The notes under the pieces are model-generated. The model ran no database searches. It was not told the origin of the DNA and saw only the letters and a list, made by a program, of their open reading frames with translations. From assembly GCF_004328665.1 (NCBI RefSeq), contig NZ_CP019770.1:744001-808000 (forward strand): a DNA stretch of 64,000 nucleotides, read 5' to 3'. A program made the translations under genes and the position numbers. This document shows positions 48,890 to 60,807 of this stretch, one piece after another. The stretch is from Pseudoalteromonas sp. DL-6 (lineage in GTDB: Bacteria; Pseudomonadota; Gammaproteobacteria; Enterobacterales; Alteromonadaceae). Position 1 is the first letter of the stretch. Each line of letters opens with the position of its first letter.

Positions 48890-49813
48890 TTGCCAACGAG
48901 TGATTACCAACGAGTGTTAAATGAGATAACTCAAGAGGTTAAGCCTTTACTAACGCAGGGTAAAGTTGCCGATTATATACCGGCATTGGCAGAGGTTTCT
49001 CCTGAGCAGTTCTCCATTGCCATTTATACTACGGACGGAGAAATTTTTTGCGCCGGTGATTGTGAGCAACGCTTCACAATTCAATCTGTCTCTAAGGTTA
49101 TGACTCTGACATTAGCGTTGCAACGCTATGGCGACGAATTATGGAATAGAGTTGGCAAAGAGCCTTCAGGTACGGCGTTTAACTCTCTGACACAGCTTGA
49201 GTTTGAAAAAGGTATTCCACGTAACCCATTTATTAATGCAGGAGCGATTGTTACCTGTGATGCTCTGTATAGTCGTTTATCTGCACCTATGCACTCTATG
49301 CTTGAAACATTTCGCGATTTGTCAGGCAATCGAAGTATTGTAATAGACAAACAAGTAGCTAACTCAGAGTATGAGTTTAGGCATCGAAATGCGGCAATGG
49401 CACATTTAATGAAATCATTTGGTAACTTTGAGAATGAAGTAGATGATGTGCTTTGGTCGTATTTTAATTTTTGTGCTATAGAACTTAATTGTATCGAGCT
49501 TGCTAAGGCGTACAATTTTTTAGCCAATAAAGGGATCGATTACAGCTCAAAAAAACGAGTGCTTTCTAGTCGTCAAAACAAGCAACTAAATTCGTTGTTA
49601 TTTACCAGTGGGTTATATGACGCAGCGGGTGACTTTGGTTATCGTGTTGGTATGCCGGGTAAATCGGGTGTTTCTGGAACAATATTAGCGGTGTTACCGA
49701 ATAGGTTTACAGTTGCAGTCTATTCACCGGGATTAAACTCTTTTGGTAACTCAGTGGCGGGAATAGCAGCATTAGAGCTGCTATCTAAAAAGCTTGATAT
49801 ATCTATATTTTAG
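48890..49813 (+). CDS. glsA: Glutaminase
   Basis: A 307-residue protein of the serine-type glutaminase family. S66 and K69 form the SxxK active site (TIQSVSKVM). Other family segments are LTQGKVADYIPALAEV, GIPRNPFINAGAIV, RNAAMAHLMKSFGNF and VGMPGKSGVSGTI. It hydrolyses glutamine to glutamate and ammonia. The start is TTG 48890, preceded by GAGGTG at 4 nt; it gives the usual family length and numbering. An upstream TTG (48857) would add 11 unrelated residues. It follows the 5S-like array on the same strand, after terminators, so it has its own promoter. Confidence 0.94.
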   Translation: MPTSDYQRVLNEITQEVKPLLTQGKVADYIPALAEVSPEQFSIAIYTTDGEIFCAGDCEQRFTIQSVSKVMTLTLALQRYGDELWNRVGKEPSGTAFNSLTQLEFEKGIPRNPFINAGAIVTCDALYSRLSAPMHSMLETFRDLSGNRSIVIDKQVANSEYEFRHRNAAMAHLMKSFGNFENEVDDVLWSYFNFCAIELNCIELAKAYNFLANKGIDYSSKKRVLSSRQNKQLNSLLFTSGLYDAAGDFGYRVGMPGKSGVSGTILAVLPNRFTVAVYSPGLNSFGNSVAGIAALELLSKKLDISIF

Positions 49814-49835
49814 CTTTGTTTAGCGTAATGGGAGC

Positions 49836-51140
49836 TTATTGATCCCAATACACTTGTTCTAAACAATCTTCGCGCTCAGGCAAACCACGAGATAAGCGAG
49901 GAGAGTGTTGTACAAGTACTTCAAAGCTTGCACGGTTAGCGTATTTGCTAATTTGTGCGAGCGAAGAGTAGGTAATGGCTTGTTGCTGATGCTTTGCTGA
50001 GTTAGCAACATTCAACTTATGATAAACATTCGCTGATAAGTCATGTAAAACCGCGGCTAAGGCACAGTCACCGGCACCATTGGTATTTTTAATTGAGTCA
50101 GGCCCACCCATAAATGGAGCAGTATGGCTATATGCCTTTATAGGATTTTCACAGTCAACTTTACGCATTGCACGTGAAAATTCATAACGGTTAAAATCTG
50201 GTATGGCACCCGGTAATAATGGATACTCTGTTTCACGTTTGCAGCTGTCATCAACAAAACCAGCCATAAATAAGCCTTTCTCACCGGCTGTACAAATAAC
50301 TAAGTCAACCCAGTCTAATGCTTTGTCAGCAGCAAGAAGTGGATCTTCATATCCAGTAATTGCTTGGCCTTCTTCTTCGTTCATAGCAAGTATATCAACA
50401 TGCTTTTCTACAAAGTTAGCCCACCATGTCGGATCCTGCTCGATAAGAAACTTAGTCCCTAGAGTTAATACCACCGGTACATTTGCATCGTTAGCGTACT
50501 TGATTGCTTGCATGGTCGCTTCGGTCATGGTTTCATCACCTTGAGTACGCATTAAATAAGCACTGATGACTAATGCTGATGAGCCTTCTATTAGCTCTTT
50601 ATCAATTGACTCTGGCTTTAGGTAATTCATCAGGCCAGCACTAATAGCAAACGTGCGCTCACCTGTTTCATCAATCAAGGTAAAGCAACGGCCTATAGGG
50701 CCATCGACTGGTTGTAAGTAGTCTAAATCTACACGACTTGAGTTATTACATAAAAATCGATAAGCATAACTGCCTATTTTTATATTTTCGCTCATTACGC
50801 CTAATAGTACCGAACGATCATCAGCAAGTACGGAATAGTTGTGCATTGTGTTGCCAACGGTTCCTCCTGCGAATTCGTAATCGACCATATCGTTTAGTTT
50901 TAAGCGATCGTATAAAGCATTAGTGATGTCATTATCTATAACTTGCGACATCCCTCGGCGCAATTGAAATTCATCGAGAAAAGCTTGGTCAACCTTAGCT
51001 TCTATATCAACAACGATTTGATCGATCCCCGTAATATAGCTGCGGTGTAATCGCTCTGTGGCGTTAAGTTGATTGGTCAGTGGATCTTTGGCTTCCACTG
51101 GAAAATAATGTTTATGCCTGCGGCGTCCAGGAAATTTCAT
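49836..51140 (-). CDS. gsk: Inosine-guanosine kinase
   Basis: A 434-residue PfkB-family kinase that aligns with E. coli Gsk from the first residues (MKFPGRRRHKHYFPV) to the last (LPEREDCLEQVYWDQ). The substrate segment is FAGGTVGNTMHNYSVLADDR; the catalytic motif is NTNGAGDCALAA. It phosphorylates inosine and guanosine in purine salvage. It converges with glsA, with only 22 nt between the stop codons and no obvious terminator. Confidence 0.97.
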   Translation of the reverse strand: MKFPGRRRHKHYFPVEAKDPLTNQLNATERLHRSYITGIDQIVVDIEAKVDQAFLDEFQLRRGMSQVIDNDITNALYDRLKLNDMVDYEFAGGTVGNTMHNYSVLADDRSVLLGVMSENIKIGSYAYRFLCNNSSRVDLDYLQPVDGPIGRCFTLIDETGERTFAISAGLMNYLKPESIDKELIEGSSALVISAYLMRTQGDETMTEATMQAIKYANDANVPVVLTLGTKFLIEQDPTWWANFVEKHVDILAMNEEEGQAITGYEDPLLAADKALDWVDLVICTAGEKGLFMAGFVDDSCKRETEYPLLPGAIPDFNRYEFSRAMRKVDCENPIKAYSHTAPFMGGPDSIKNTNGAGDCALAAVLHDLSANVYHKLNVANSAKHQQQAITYSSLAQISKYANRASFEVLVQHSPRLSRGLPEREDCLEQVYWDQ

Positions 51141-51308
51141 TTGCTACCCGTGTTGTGAGCTAAATAAAAAAAGCGTGAGATTATAGCGTAAATCCCGCCT
51201 TATGAGCCATGGCAAACCACTTAAATATGTTTTATTTTTGCAATAAAGTGATCAATAACGCATTTTATTACGCTAAGTTGGTATAATTACGGCATAAAAA
51301 ATAGTTAA

Positions 51309-51991
<683 letters not shown>

Positions 51992-52126
51992 GACTTATCC
52001 TTATGTGCTTGGTGATGACACAAATTTTAATACAATTGAGCCAGATTATTGAATAATTGATTGCAAGTAAACAACTATTTGCTTTTCTGGCATGTCGCTA
52101 ATTCAGCGCGAAATTTCATAGCATAT

Positions 52127-53572
52127 TTATTTCTCTTTTTCGACTTCATCACTAGTACGTTGATTTGCCTCATCTGGTTTAATAGTCTGCTCTTTTGTTT
52201 CGCTTGCTGGCGGTATAGTTGCCATTGCGTCATTTTCATCCAGCCAAACAAGCGCATCGTAATAGCGACGAATATTATCAACGTAAGTCACTGCAACATC
52301 ACCGCGAGCATAGCCATAGCGGGTATTACGGTAGTGACGTTTTTTTACTAGTAATGGTAAGCGCTTTTTAACATCAGCCCATTTATCAGGGCTAGCGCCT
52401 TGTTGCTCAGTAATTATGCGGGCATCATTGACGTGGCCCCAACCAACATTATAAGCGGCAAGTGCAAGCCAAGTTCGATCAGGCTGCGGGATTCTATCTG
52501 GTATACGCTTGATTAATTTTGCTAAGTATTGAGCACCGCCACGTATGTTTTGTTCTGGCTCTAAGCGATTAGTAACACCGACTTGTTTTGCAGTGCGCCT
52601 TGTTAGCATCATAATACCGCGTACACCCGTTGGTGACTTAGCTCGTGGGTTCCACATCGACTCTTGATAACTCAATGCAGCAAGTAAGCGCCAATCAAGG
52701 CTACCCGCATATTGCACAAACCAAGGTTGATATTTAGGCAGTGTTTCTTTTATTGCATCTATGTAGGCTAAGGTATTAACGTAATTAAACTGACGTACAT
52801 GGCCAAAGTACTTTTCTTCAAGTACATAAAGTTGATTGTTTTGTTTTGCCTCACCAAAAAAAGGAACTAGCAATGCGTATAAAGAATCATCATTTGATTT
52901 TCGAAGTATCCATGCAATTGAATCATTACGCGTAACTGAAAAGCCAATACTCAAGTTAGGGTGATAGCGCCTAAACAACGCTAATGTATGAGAGTCTGCT
53001 AAGGTGTAATCTATTTCCCCATCAATAACGGCTTGTAGTAACTCTTCTTCATCAAATTCTTCGGTTTCATTCCAAGTTAAATCTGGGTTGTTTTGTTTTA
53101 TTTCTTCTAATGTTAATGAATGACTACTTTTAGCAATAACGGTGAAGTTTCCGGTTAAATCATCAAAATCACGAGGGCGTTCACGCCCTTGTTTAAAAAC
53201 TAATTTTTGACTTATCGTTCTGTAAGTTGGGCCATAGCGGTAACGTTTGGCGCGCGCCTTGTTAAAAGTAAGCCCAGAGGCAATTAAATCGAGATCGCCA
53301 CTATCTAAGCGCGCGAACATATCGGATAAATTAAAAAAGGGCACAATTTCAAGCTCTACCCCAAGGTAGTCGGCGAATGCTTGAGAGAGTTCAAATTCAA
53401 ACCCTTGTTCTCCTTGAACAGCTTGATAATAATTACTTGCACTGGCGAGTGTACCAACGCGAATTTTATTTTCTGATTTAATTTGGGCGAGCTGTGTTGA
53501 CTGCTCTTGTGTGTTACAGGCACACAAAAGGATGACTAACGTAATGATTGTTATTAGCTTTATCTTCAACAT
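52127..53572 (-). CDS. mltF: Membrane-bound lytic murein transglycosylase F
   Basis: A 481-residue lipoprotein: signal with lipobox LLCAC near residue 19, then an extracellular solute-binding (SBP_bac_3) domain about 35-265, then a lytic transglycosylase domain about 280-450. The catalytic glutamate is E304 in LSYQESMWNPRAKSPTGV, followed by GIMMLT and the AAYNVGWGHV motif. The C-terminal tail is charged and low in complexity. It cleaves peptidoglycan glycan strands at the outer membrane. It is divergent from purL. Confidence 0.95.
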   Translation of the reverse strand: MLKIKLITIITLVILLCACNTQEQSTQLAQIKSENKIRVGTLASASNYYQAVQGEQGFEFELSQAFADYLGVELEIVPFFNLSDMFARLDSGDLDLIASGLTFNKARAKRYRYGPTYRTISQKLVFKQGRERPRDFDDLTGNFTVIAKSSHSLTLEEIKQNNPDLTWNETEEFDEEELLQAVIDGEIDYTLADSHTLALFRRYHPNLSIGFSVTRNDSIAWILRKSNDDSLYALLVPFFGEAKQNNQLYVLEEKYFGHVRQFNYVNTLAYIDAIKETLPKYQPWFVQYAGSLDWRLLAALSYQESMWNPRAKSPTGVRGIMMLTRRTAKQVGVTNRLEPEQNIRGGAQYLAKLIKRIPDRIPQPDRTWLALAAYNVGWGHVNDARIITEQQGASPDKWADVKKRLPLLVKKRHYRNTRYGYARGDVAVTYVDNIRRYYDALVWLDENDAMATIPPASETKEQTIKPDEANQRTSDEVEKEK

Positions 53573-53783
53573 ATTCGCCTCTTTAGCATCGTATCTCCTG
53601 TTATAACAAAACTTACTGATTACGTCACTTACCGTTTAATCGCAGCCAGTAAAAAATAGGTGTAAACAAAAAGAAAAAGTTAATTTAATGAAAAGCGCAT
53701 TTTTGAGTTAAATCTGAGAGTAATTTGGACTATAATACGCGCCTAAAATATCGTTCAATCCCTAACCCCGGGTGAAATTACTT

Positions 53784-56700
53784 ATGTTGATCCTTCGTGG
53801 TGCACCAGCACTTTCAGAGTTCAGAGTTAATAAAATTTTAGCGCGTTGCCAACAATCGCAACTTCCTGTCACCAATGTATATGCCGAATACGCTCACTTT
53901 GCCGATTTAACATCGCCATTAAACAATGATGAGCAAACCAAACTTGAGAAGTTATTAACCTATGGACCAACAATAGCTGAGCATGCGCCAGCGGGTCAGT
54001 TGGTATTAGTAACGCCTCGCCCTGGTACTATTTCGCCATGGGCTTCAAAAGCGACTGATATCGCTCATAACTGTGGGCTTAAGCAAGTTCATCGCGTAGA
54101 GCGAGGAATTGCATATTATGTTGAGGGTGATTTAAGCGCCGAACAGCTTGCACAGGTTACAGCGCTTCTTCATGATCGCATGACTGAAGCTACTCATAGC
54201 AAATTAGAAAATGCAGCGCAGTTATTTCGCAGCGATGCGCCACGCCCAATGTCATCAGTTGATATCTTAGGTGGCGGCCGCGAAGCATTAGCCGTAGCAA
54301 ATATAGAGCAAGGGTTTGCACTTGCTGATGATGAAATTGACTACTTAGTTGAAAATTTCATCAAGTTAGGGCGCAACCCTAACGACATCGAATTATTCAT
54401 GTTTGCACAAGCAAACTCAGAGCATTGTCGTCATAAAATATTTAATGCTGATTGGACTATCGATGGTATTGAACAGCCAAAGTCGTTGTTTAAAATGATT
54501 AAAAATACCTTTGAGCATAATCCTGAAAATGTACTGTCTGCTTATAAAGATAACGCAGCCGTAATGAAAGGCTCAAAGGCGGGTCGCTTCTTCCCGAATG
54601 CGCAAGGTGAATATGCGTATCATCAAGAAGACATTGAAATTTTAATGAAAGTTGAAACCCATAACCACCCAACAGCGATTGCTCCTTTTTCTGGTGCCGC
54701 AACTGGGTCAGGCGGTGAAATCCGTGATGAGGGCGCAACCGGTCGAGGTTCTAAGCCAAAAGCGGGTTTAGTGGGCTTTACTGTATCTAACTTACGTATC
54801 CCTGGTTTTGAACAGCCTTGGGAAAGCGATTTTGGTAAGCCTGGCCGTATTGTTAATGCCCTAGATATTATGACTGAAGGCCCATTAGGTGGCGCTGCAT
54901 TTAATAACGAGTTTGGTCGTCCTAACTTGTTAGGCTACTTCCGTACTTACGAAGAAAAAGTAACAAGCCATAATGGTGAAGAAGTACGTGGTTACCATAA
55001 ACCAATTATGCTTGCCGGTGGTTTAGGTAATATTCGTGCTGATCATGTTCAAAAAGGCGATATTCCAGTAGGCGCAAAATTGATTGCGCTTGGCGGCCCT
55101 GCAATGAACATTGGTTTAGGCGGCGGTGCTGCATCTAGCATGGCATCGGGTCAATCAAACGAAGATTTAGATTTTGCTTCTGTTCAACGTGAAAACCCAG
55201 AAATGGAACGTCGTTGTCAAGAAGTGATCGATAAATGTTGGCAGCTAGGTGATGCAAACCCTATTGCATTTATACACGATGTGGGCGCTGGTGGTTTATC
55301 AAATGCATTCCCTGAGCTTGTAGATGATGGCGGACGTGGTGGTAAATTCCAGCTGCGCGATATCCCTAATGATGAGCCAGGCATGGCTCCACACGAAATT
55401 TGGTGTAATGAATCGCAAGAGCGCTATGTGCTTGCTGTGGGCGTTGAAGACTTTGCACGCTTTGAAGCAATTTGTAAGCGTGAGCGCGCACAATATGCAG
55501 TTATTGGTGAAGCAACAGAAGAGCGTCATTTAACGGTTGCGGATAGTCATTTTGATAACAGCCCTGTAGATTTACCACTGGATGTATTACTAGGTAAAGC
55601 ACCTAAAATGCATCGTGATGTTACTTCGCAACAAGTAGTAGGCACTGCACTTGATATGGATGCTATTAATCCTGCGGATGCAGCGCAGCGTTTATTACGT
55701 TTACCAACCATTGCAGAAAAAACCTTCCTAATTACTATTGGCGACCGCTCGGTAACTGGTTTAGTGGCACGCGATCAAATGGTAGGCCCATGGCAAGTGC
55801 CTGTGGCTAACTGTGCAGTAACCGCAGCAACATATGATACTTACCATGGTGAAGCTATGTCACTAGGTGAACGTACTCCAGCGGCATTACTTAATTATGG
55901 CGCTTCAGCACGCTTGGCAGTGGCTGAGTCTCTTACTAATATTGCCGGTGCTAATATTGGTAGCCTAGAAAACATTAAGTTATCTGCAAACTGGATGGCG
56001 GCTGCGGGTCACCCTGGCGAAGACGCAGGTTTATATGAAGCGGTTAAAGCTGTTGGTGAAGAGTTATGTCCAGCACTTGGTTTAACTATACCTGTAGGTA
56101 AAGACTCGATGTCGATGAAAACGACATGGAAAAATGAAGATGATACAACTGAGCAATCAGTAACATCGCCTCTATCACTTATTATTACAGCCTTTGGCCG
56201 CGTTGACGATGTACGTAAAACGGTGACTCCACAGCTGCGCACTGATAAAGGCGACACTTCGCTTATATTAGTTGATTTAGGTGCGGGTAAAAACCGACTG
56301 GGCGCCTCAAGCCTTGCACAAGTTTATAAGCAGCTTGGTGATGTTACTCCAGATGTAGACAGCCCTGAGTTACTTAAAGGCTTTTACAATGCTATGCAGG
56401 CGCTAGTGGCTGATAGTAAGTTACTTGCGTATCATGACCGTTCAGACGGTGGCTTGTTTACCACTATTGCTGAAATGGCGTTTACCGGTCATACCGGTGT
56501 AACCGTAGATTTAGCAACTTTGACAGGCTCTGATATTGAAGCGCTTTATAACGAAGAGTTAGGTGCTGTAATTCAAGTAGCAAACAGTGATTTAGATGCA
56601 GTAAATGCGGTGTTTGAACAACATGGTATAGCAGCCATTAGTCACAACATTGGCACGCTTAACAGTGACGATGCGATTATATTTAACCGTGGCGAAAATA

Positions 56701-57674
56701 CGGTACTTAATCATACGCGTACTGAGCTTCGTACAATTTGGGCCGAAACAACCTATCAGATGCAAGCACGTCGTGATAACCCTGAGTGTGCAAAGCAAGA
56801 GTTTGACGCTAAATTTGATGCAAAAGACCCAGGCTTAAACGTTAAACTTAACTTTGACTTAAACGAAGATATTGCTGCACCGTACATTGCGACAGGTGCT
56901 AAGCCACAAATGGCTATTTTACGTGAGCAGGGCGTTAACTCGCACCTAGAAATGGCTGCTGCGTTTAACCGTGCTGGTTTTGCTGCGGTAGATGTCCACA
57001 TGAGTGATATTTTAGAAGGTCGTTTAACGCTTGAACAGTTTAAAGGTTTAGTGGCGTGTGGTGGCTTCTCTTACGGTGACGTATTAGGCGCCGGTGAAGG
57101 CTGGGCTAAGTCAATATTGTTTAACGATATGGCACGCGATCAGTTCCAAAGCTTCTTCCATCGTGAAGATACCTTTAGCTTAGGTGTATGTAACGGTTGT
57201 CAGATGCTATCAACATTAAAAGAGTTAATTCCGGGTACTGAACATTGGCCGCGCTTTGTAACTAATAAGTCAGAGCGTTTTGAAGCACGCTTTAGTCTGG
57301 TTGAAATTCAAGAAAACCCATCGGTGTTCTTTAATGGTATGGCTGGTTCGCGTATGCCAATAGCAGTTTCTCATGGTGAAGGTCATGCAGAATTTGCAAA
57401 TGATGCGGCAACTAAGGCTGCACTTGCAAGCGGCACTGTAGCGGTTAAGTTTGTTGATAACTACGGTAATCCAACAACACAGTACCCAGCAAACCCGAAT
57501 GGCTCGCCAGAAGGTATCACCGGTATTACATCAACAGATGGTCGTGCAACTGTAATGATGCCGCACCCTGAACGTGTATTCCGTGCGGTTGCTAACTCTT
57601 GGCACCCAGATGAGTGGGCCGAGGATAGCCCATGGATGCGTATGTTTAGAAATGCGCGTAAAAATGTAGGTTAA
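53784..57674 (+). CDS. purL: Phosphoribosylformylglycinamidine synthase
   Basis: A 1296-residue single-chain PurL. It has an N-terminal domain ([16 protein letters not shown]), the ATP-binding FGAM synthase core ([38 protein letters not shown]) and a C-terminal glutamine amidotransferase domain (about 1040-1296) with the nucleophile C1136 in [10 protein letters not shown] and the HPERVFR triad segment. It carries out the fourth step of purine synthesis. The ATG at 53784 (MLILRGAP) matches E. coli; GGGTGA lies 8 nt upstream. A TATAAT at 53731-53736 is the probable -10. I could not find a PurR box. Confidence 0.98.
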   Translation: MLILRGAPALSEFRVNKILARCQQSQLPVTNVYAEYAHFADLTSPLNNDEQTKLEKLLTYGPTIAEHAPAGQLVLVTPRPGTISPWASKATDIAHNCGLKQVHRVERGIAYYVEGDLSAEQLAQVTALLHDRMTEATHSKLENAAQLFRSDAPRPMSSVDILGGGREALAVANIEQGFALADDEIDYLVENFIKLGRNPNDIELFMFAQANSEHCRHKIFNADWTIDGIEQPKSLFKMIKNTFEHNPENVLSAYKDNAAVMKGSKAGRFFPNAQGEYAYHQEDIEILMKVETHNHPTAIAPFSGAATGSGGEIRDEGATGRGSKPKAGLVGFTVSNLRIPGFEQPWESDFGKPGRIVNALDIMTEGPLGGAAFNNEFGRPNLLGYFRTYEEKVTSHNGEEVRGYHKPIMLAGGLGNIRADHVQKGDIPVGAKLIALGGPAMNIGLGGGAASSMASGQSNEDLDFASVQRENPEMERRCQEVIDKCWQLGDANPIAFIHDVGAGGLSNAFPELVDDGGRGGKFQLRDIPNDEPGMAPHEIWCNESQERYVLAVGVEDFARFEAICKRERAQYAVIGEATEERHLTVADSHFDNSPVDLPLDVLLGKAPKMHRDVTSQQVVGTALDMDAINPADAAQRLLRLPTIAEKTFLITIGDRSVTGLVARDQMVGPWQVPVANCAVTAATYDTYHGEAMSLGERTPAALLNYGASARLAVAESLTNIAGANIGSLENIKLSANWMAAAGHPGEDAGLYEAVKAVGEELCPALGLTIPVGKDSMSMKTTWKNEDDTTEQSVTSPLSLIITAFGRVDDVRKTVTPQLRTDKGDTSLILVDLGAGKNRLGASSLAQVYKQLGDVTPDVDSPELLKGFYNAMQALVADSKLLAYHDRSDGGLFTTIAEMAFTGHTGVTVDLATLTGSDIEALYNEELGAVIQVANSDLDAVNAVFEQHGIAAISHNIGTLNSDDAIIFNRGENTVLNHTRTELRTIWAETTYQMQARRDNPECAKQEFDAKFDAKDPGLNVKLNFDLNEDIAAPYIATGAKPQMAILREQGVNSHLEMAAAFNRAGFAAVDVHMSDILEGRLTLEQFKGLVACGGFSYGDVLGAGEGWAKSILFNDMARDQFQSFFHREDTFSLGVCNGCQMLSTLKELIPGTEHWPRFVTNKSERFEARFSLVEIQENPSVFFNGMAGSRMPIAVSHGEGHAEFANDAATKAALASGTVAVKFVDNYGNPTTQYPANPNGSPEGITGITSTDGRATVMMPHPERVFRAVANSWHPDEWAEDSPWMRMFRNARKNVG

Positions 57675-57716
57675 ATATCTATTTATACACACTAGATTCA
57701 TGATCTAGATGTAAAA

Positions 57717-57746
57717 TAAAAAAGGCTGCCTTGTGCAGCCTTTTTT
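57717..57746 (+). terminator. Intrinsic terminator of purL
   Basis: The stem AAAGGCTGC/GCAGCCTTT with a 5-nt loop is followed by more T. A second small inverted repeat (CTAGAT/ATCTAG, 57692-57708) precedes it. Confidence 0.9.
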
Positions 57747-57779
57747 GATTATTATGGCTAAAAAGCATTTAAGGATAAT

Positions 57780-60218
57780 ATGTTTAAGCGTATTGGTTTA
57801 ATTATTGGCACTCTTATACTGAGTATATTATTACTTGGTTATGTATTTCGCTTACCGTTATTACAATGGGCCATCGCTCCTGAACTTAAAAAAGCAGGGG
57901 TAACATTAAGCTGCCTAGATTTCTCTATTACCACTAAACTTAATATTCATGTGCAGAACATGTGCGTACAGTACCAAGGACAACAATTAACCCTTAAAAA
58001 TATAACCGCAAATACTCAGCAAATAATAATTGAACAAGTACAGTTGGTAACAAGTACTTCATCAAGTAGTGGCAATAATAGTTTAGCAAAGCCCCTTAAC
58101 TTAGCGCTCTTAGATAAGCGCCCATTAGTTAGCATTAAGCAGCTTTTATTAGTGAATAATCAGTTGAGTAAAGAGCTTAAATTGAGCATTTCAGAGCCTG
58201 CTCTAAACCAATTTGTAATACAGGGCGACATAGATGCAACGGTGCGCCTACAAAAAAACTTAGTCAGTGGTAACTTTAAGATCAATGAGTCACACCTCAA
58301 GCTTATTGCAAATAACGCATTCTCTTCGTTTCAGAGAATAACCTTTGATGCTCAGCAGCAATTTAACTTTGATGGTATTAACCTCGATTTAAAGGGGGAT
58401 ATTAGTGCGCAATATGTCGATAGCTATCAACAGTGCCAAGTACAAACGCATAGCCAAGGTAAAATAGCAGCGAGTGTTAATTTAAATAGCAAAGCAGTAA
58501 TCCTTGATACCCAAGCGCTAAATAACAACTTAACGCTTGCCCCTCGTTGTACAGCGTTGATAGACAGCAGTAAGTTGGCTATTGAACCACTGCCACTGAA
58601 TTGGCAATTAACACTGCCCGCGAATATTAACCTTGAGAATAATCAACTTAGCCTACCAGCGATAAGCATAACTAGTGAGGGAGATAAGCACTATAAGCTG
58701 TCAATAACAGATACTCGTCTAGATACGACAAGGCCCATACAAAGTATACAGTCGCAAATTACACTACAAGTAAGTAAATCAGTGAATGATAACTTGAAAA
58801 TTAATACGCAGTTATCAGGGGGGAATTTACAAGGCGACTTTGCTTTAGCGCTTAAAAAGCTGCCTAGACTTACAAACATAAATGCTAAGAACATTCACAT
58901 CAATGGTGAGTTTGCTATTAGCAATGTTATTGATGACACGCCGACTGCCCATGTTAATGCACAACTGAGTGCAGCAGAGGTTGATGGTTTTAATACCTCT
59001 ATTGTGCAATATCAAGCAGGTATTACGGCAAAAATAGATGATAAACGTAATGCCGAAATTGCATTATCTCATCAGTTTAAAAGTGCACAATACAAAAAAT
59101 ATAAACTCACAGGTATACACAATACACTTACTGCTAGCGCACATTTAGGCGCAGGAGAAATATTTGCTAAGTTAGCTGCAAAAACGAGTATTAAGACTAT
59201 AAATAGCCCAGAACTTCAGTTGAAAAATATAAAAGTTAACTCTTCAGGAGAGCAAAGTCGGGCGTTACAAGCAACGCACCATGCATTTGTTGATGGTATG
59301 GAGCTAGTTGTTAATCATCATTTTTCATCGCAAGCACATCCGTTTGAGGTTATATTTCCGGTGCAAAGTATATTGCCATTAAATAGCTATATTAATCAGT
59401 TTGCGCCATTAGCAACGCTCACTCAGGGTGAGTTTAATGGGCATATACACGGAGATATTAATTTACAAAAAGCGTCTTTTAAAGGTGAGATCAGCAAATT
59501 AACTGCGCTTTATAACGACTATCTCGCGAGTGACTTTGATAGTATTTTTAGTGGTCAATATAATTCAGGTCAGCTTAATGTTGAACCTACTACCTTTAGC
59601 ATTAATGAGCTTAGAGCGGGTGCGGTTATTAATAATATAACAGGGCATTGGCGGTTAAATGATGAAGTGCAAATAGATGATGTTAAAGGGCATGTTTTTG
59701 ATGGTAATTTTGGCATAGAGCGCTATATAGTAGGTCAGCCCAATCAAATTGTAGATGTTGAATTTGATAATATTGATGCCAGTAAATTGGTTACTTTTAA
59801 TGAACAATCAGGTATTAGTGTCAGTGGTCGTCTAGCTGGCTCACTCCCTGTTCATTTTGATAAAAACCAAGTGTCTGTGCTTGATGGTCAGTTATTTAGC
59901 CAAGGCGAAGGACGTTTAAAAATTACCAACAATGCCGCTTTTGAAGCTGTGCTTGAACAGCAACAAGCGCTTAAACCTGTATTAGGGTTATTAAAAGATC
60001 TAGATATACAGAATCTCAAAAGTAGTGTGGCATTAAAAAATGATGGTTGGTTAAAGTTAGGTGTTAATTTGCAAGGCTATAATAAGCAGGCCAAGCAGCA
60101 GGTTAACTTTAATTATAATCATGAAGAAAACGTGTTTACACTGTTACGTGCGCTACGCTTAAGTGATGAAATCACCCAAAAAGTTGAGCAGCAATACTCA
60201 CAAAAAGGAAACCAATAA
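57780..60218 (+). CDS. ydbH: Intermembrane lipid transport protein YdbH
   Basis: An 812-residue protein with one N-terminal membrane helix (about 5-26) and a long beta-rich periplasmic body, as expected for an AsmA-like/YdbH bridge. The C-terminal region (DVEFDNIDASKLVTF, SGRLAGSLPVHF, VNFNYNHEENVFTLLRALRL) matches the family. YdbH with YnbE forms a bridge from inner to outer membrane that carries phospholipids in partial redundancy with TamB and YhdP. Identification also rests on the two genes that follow. The stop overlaps the ynbE ATG by 1 nt. Confidence 0.9.
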   Translation: MFKRIGLIIGTLILSILLLGYVFRLPLLQWAIAPELKKAGVTLSCLDFSITTKLNIHVQNMCVQYQGQQLTLKNITANTQQIIIEQVQLVTSTSSSSGNNSLAKPLNLALLDKRPLVSIKQLLLVNNQLSKELKLSISEPALNQFVIQGDIDATVRLQKNLVSGNFKINESHLKLIANNAFSSFQRITFDAQQQFNFDGINLDLKGDISAQYVDSYQQCQVQTHSQGKIAASVNLNSKAVILDTQALNNNLTLAPRCTALIDSSKLAIEPLPLNWQLTLPANINLENNQLSLPAISITSEGDKHYKLSITDTRLDTTRPIQSIQSQITLQVSKSVNDNLKINTQLSGGNLQGDFALALKKLPRLTNINAKNIHINGEFAISNVIDDTPTAHVNAQLSAAEVDGFNTSIVQYQAGITAKIDDKRNAEIALSHQFKSAQYKKYKLTGIHNTLTASAHLGAGEIFAKLAAKTSIKTINSPELQLKNIKVNSSGEQSRALQATHHAFVDGMELVVNHHFSSQAHPFEVIFPVQSILPLNSYINQFAPLATLTQGEFNGHIHGDINLQKASFKGEISKLTALYNDYLASDFDSIFSGQYNSGQLNVEPTTFSINELRAGAVINNITGHWRLNDEVQIDDVKGHVFDGNFGIERYIVGQPNQIVDVEFDNIDASKLVTFNEQSGISVSGRLAGSLPVHFDKNQVSVLDGQLFSQGEGRLKITNNAAFEAVLEQQQALKPVLGLLKDLDIQNLKSSVALKNDGWLKLGVNLQGYNKQAKQQVNFNYNHEENVFTLLRALRLSDEITQKVEQQYSQKGNQ

Positions 60219-60415
60219 TGAGAGAGTTATTAACGCTAAAAACGCTGACAGCACTAATTGCCATTAGTGTACTCAGTGCGTGTACTCATCGGGTTGAGGT
60301 GGCAACTAAAGAACCAATAACGATTAACTTAAATGTCAAAGTTGATCACGAAATTCGTGTCAAGGTAGATAAAGAGCTCGATAACTTGTTCAGTGACGAA
60401 AGTGGATTATTTTAG
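60218..60415 (+). CDS. ynbE: Outer-membrane lipoprotein YnbE
   Basis: A 65-residue lipoprotein: a signal helix ending in the lipobox LSAC (C22), then TITINLNVKVDHEIRVKVDKELD, a beta segment typical of YnbE. It completes the YdbH groove at the outer membrane. Its start overlaps the ydbH stop (TAATG). Confidence 0.92.
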   Translation: MRELLTLKTLTALIAISVLSACTHRVEVATKEPITINLNVKVDHEIRVKVDKELDNLFSDESGLF

Positions 60416-60424
60416 GAGTAAGGT

Positions 60425-60754
60425 ATGAAAATTAACAACAAACTAAATTTAGTGATGTTATTCGGTGCACTGTGCCTGTCGTTTTCAGTATGGGCTATGA
60501 GCCTAGATGACGCTAAAAACCAAGGGCTCGTCGGTGAAAATAGCTCGGGTTATTTAGGATTGGTGGTTAACAATAATGAGGCTAAGGCCGTTATTGATGA
60601 AATTAACGAAAAGCGTAAGGCGCAGTATTTAAAGTTAGCCAAGAAAAACAATTTGTCACTTGCTCAAGTAGAAGCGTTAGCAGCGGCAAAAACCATTGAA
60701 AAAACCCAGGCGGGTCACTACATAGAAGTTAATGGTAACTGGGTAAAAAAATAA
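60425..60754 (+). CDS. ydbL: YdbL family (DUF1318) periplasmic protein
   Basis: A 109-residue protein with a signal peptide (residues 1-24, ending VWA-M). The mature part, SLDDAKNQGLVGENSSGYLG, an acid/lysine-rich helix and AGHYIEVNGNWVKK, is the DUF1318 pattern. YdbL is thought to help assembly of the YdbH-YnbE bridge. AGGAGTAAGG precedes the ATG, 9 nt after ynbE. Confidence 0.92.
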   Translation: MKINNKLNLVMLFGALCLSFSVWAMSLDDAKNQGLVGENSSGYLGLVVNNNEAKAVIDEINEKRKAQYLKLAKKNNLSLAQVEALAAAKTIEKTQAGHYIEVNGNWVKK

Positions 60755-60779
60755 CCCTGCGTATCATTTAAAGAAACTA

Positions 60780-60807
60780 AAAACCGAGCTTATACGCTCG
60801 GTTTTTT
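60780..60807. terminator. Intrinsic terminator between ydbL and the DUF1415 gene
   Basis: The stem AAACCGAGC/GCTCGGTTT with a 6-nt loop and T-run lies 26 nt after ydbL. It also contains the 3' end of the converging DUF1415 gene. Confidence 0.85.

Noticed and set aside
53640..53783. PurR operator before purL
   Set aside because: No match to the ACGCAAACGTTTGCGT-type palindrome was found by eye.
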